The notes beneath the pieces are model-generated. The model searched no databases. It was not told the origin of the DNA and saw nothing but the letters and a program-made list of their open reading frames with translations. Source: Anaerolineae bacterium (GTDB taxonomy: Bacteria > Chloroflexota > Anaerolineae > B4-G1 > SLSP01). From it: a stretch of DNA of 6,526 nucleotides. This document shows, piece by piece, positions 5,724-6,526 of this stretch. Location: positions 1-6,526 of the forward strand of contig JAFGNI010000398.1 in the NCBI GenBank assembly GCA_016927095.1. Direction: 5' to 3'. A program made the position numbers and the translations under genes. Position 1 is the first letter of the stretch. The number at the start of each line of letters is the position of its first letter.

Positions 5724-5927
5724 CTAGCCCGCACCGCGTTGAAGGTGATGTGCTCATCCAGAATAACCCAATCCAGAGATAAGGCAAGGCGTGCGCCTTC
5801 TGTTAGGAAAACACCCACCGAAACCCCGTATTTCTGTATATTTTCGGTTAGTATACGCGAATTGGTAGCTTTTGAGAGAGTGAAACTGCTATCATACGAG
5901 CATTGAAAGGAGAAAACCGGGCCAACT
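5724..5927. promoter_or_regulatory. Divergent intergenic region between recN and mvaA
   Basis: About 200 bp without a supported gene. The part from 5825 to 5915 is clearly richer in A/T than the surrounding genes, as expected for promoters serving both directions. On the minus strand, towards recN, TATACT (5850-5855) is a possible -10 without a good -35. On the plus strand TTGAGA (5872-5877) resembles a -35, but TATCAT (5890-5895) is only 12 nt away, too close, and CATACG (5893-5898) is a poor -10. CTGTATAT at 5834-5841 matches half of an E. coli-type LexA site, but the other half is absent. A short GC hairpin, aaggc-gtgc-gcctt, occupies 5786-5799. I therefore mark the region rather than specific promoters. 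Confidence 0.45.
5906..5913 (+). promoter_or_regulatory. Probable ribosome binding site of mvaA, unusually distant
   Basis: AAAGGAGA is a strong Shine-Dalgarno but ends 14 nt before ATG 5928. In the mvaA frame a TGA lies at 5904-5906 and no ATG, GTG or TTG occurs between it and 5928, so no closer start exists for this reading frame. Confidence 0.5.
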
Positions 5928-6526
5928 ATGCCACCCAACGTCAACTCACGCCTGAGCGGATTCTACAAGCTCCCCCTCCAGGCCCGCCTCAACCTCATTC
6001 AGGACCAGGTCCCACTGACTGACAATGAGCTAGCGGTGCTGGGTGAGGGCATGGGGCTCAGCATAGAGAGGGCAGATCATATGACCGAGAACACGATCGG
6101 TCTCTATGCGCTGCCGCTGGGGATTGCTACGAATTTCACCGTCAACGGCAAGGACGTCTTGGTACCGATGGCCATCGAGGAACCCTCCGTGATTGCCGGG
6201 GCTTCTCTGGCTGCAAAGCTCGCCCGGCGCGGGGGGGGCTTCAATGCGGAGACCGACCCGCCGGTGATGATCGGACAGATCCAGATCGTCGACGTCGAGG
6301 ATCCCGCAGCCGCCGGTGAACGGGTGCTGGCGGAGAAGGAACGCCTGATCGCGCTGGCCAACGAAAGCGACCCGGTGTTGGTCGACCTAGGTGGAGGTGC
6401 CAAGGAGATCCGAGTCCGGGAGATCGACACGCCCCAGGGGCCCATGCTGATCGTGCATCTGCATTTCGACGTGCGGGATGCCATGGGCGCCAATGCGGTG
6501 AACACGGCGTGCGAGCGCCTGGCCCC
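5928..6526 (+). CDS. mvaA: Hydroxymethylglutaryl-CoA reductase, class II (N-terminal half, runs off the right edge)
   Basis: Converts HMG-CoA to mevalonate with a nicotinamide cofactor, the committing step of the mevalonate route to isoprenoids; class II enzymes can also run in the degradative direction. The visible 199 residues are about the first half of a protein usually near 425 residues. Family landmarks are in order: SRLSGFYKL near the start, TENTIG (53-58) with the catalytic Glu54 (Glu83 of the Pseudomonas mevalonii enzyme), and NGKDVLVPMAIEEPSV (73-88). LAAKLAR and a Gly run follow (94-104), then GQIQIVDVEDP (116-126) and the cofactor-binding stretch DVRDAMGANAVNT (181-193). The soluble start without membrane helices and this motif set place it in class II rather than the eukaryotic/archaeal class I. 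The Lys, Asp and His of the active site lie beyond the window. It diverges from recN, with no sign of shared function. Confidence 0.95.
   Translation, partial: MPPNVNSRLSGFYKLPLQARLNLIQDQVPLTDNELAVLGEGMGLSIERADHMTENTIGLYALPLGIATNFTVNGKDVLVPMAIEEPSVIAGASLAAKLARRGGGFNAETDPPVMIGQIQIVDVEDPAAAGERVLAEKERLIALANESDPVLVDLGGGAKEIRVREIDTPQGPMLIVHLHFDVRDAMGANAVNTACERLA

Noticed and set aside
5834..5853. LexA operator upstream of recN
   Set aside because: Only the left half (CTGTATAT) matches; the CAG half is absent.
5669..5944. 91-codon minus-strand open frame spanning the recN/mvaA gap
   Set aside because: It overlaps both gene starts and the AT-rich promoter region, and has no family resemblance.

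Overview
The window is a gene-dense bacterial chromosomal segment of moderately high GC. It most likely comes from a member of the Chloroflexota. This placement is an inference from remembered family resemblance, not a search: the RecN resembles Chloroflexota RecN, the HMG-CoA reductase is class II, and DUF4388, MglA/CvnD-like GTPase and V4R proteins sit together. No transposase, phage gene, CRISPR array, tRNA or rRNA was seen.

Layout. Six genes lie on the minus strand and one on the plus strand. On the right, the first half of a class II HMG-CoA reductase gene (mvaA, + strand, 5928 to the window edge) diverges from recN (minus, stop at 3855). They share an AT-rich intergenic region of about 200-250 bp. 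Downstream of recN a 209-bp gap (3646-3854) holds a plausible minus-strand promoter (3799-3826) and a leader of roughly 145 nt with two small inverted repeats. The leader precedes a tight run of minus-strand genes: a DUF4388/PATAN protein (2794-3645), a small Ras-superfamily GTPase (2257-2790), an alpha/beta hydrolase (1395-2183), a V4R-domain protein (682-1398) and the N-terminal 205 codons of an uncharacterised protein (615 down to the window edge). The first two are 3 nt apart and the hydrolase and V4R genes overlap by 4 bases, so this looks like one operon.

How the genes may work together. RecN (double-strand-break repair) and MvaA (mevalonate pathway for isoprenoids) are housekeeping genes. 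The DUF4388-GTPase-hydrolase-V4R run looks like an uncharacterised signalling or localisation cassette. It has a molecular switch (GTPase), a probable scaffold or partner with a cationic C-terminal helix, a small-molecule-type domain (V4R, related to the Bet3 subunit of the eukaryotic TRAPP complex) and an enzyme that could make or remove a ligand. This joint function is inferred from gene order only. The most unusual DNA feature is a four-copy 18-bp tandem repeat at the start of the V4R gene. It encodes a Val-His-Thr-Thr-Gly-Pro-like hexapeptide repeat, and three of its four units are also small perfect inverted repeats.
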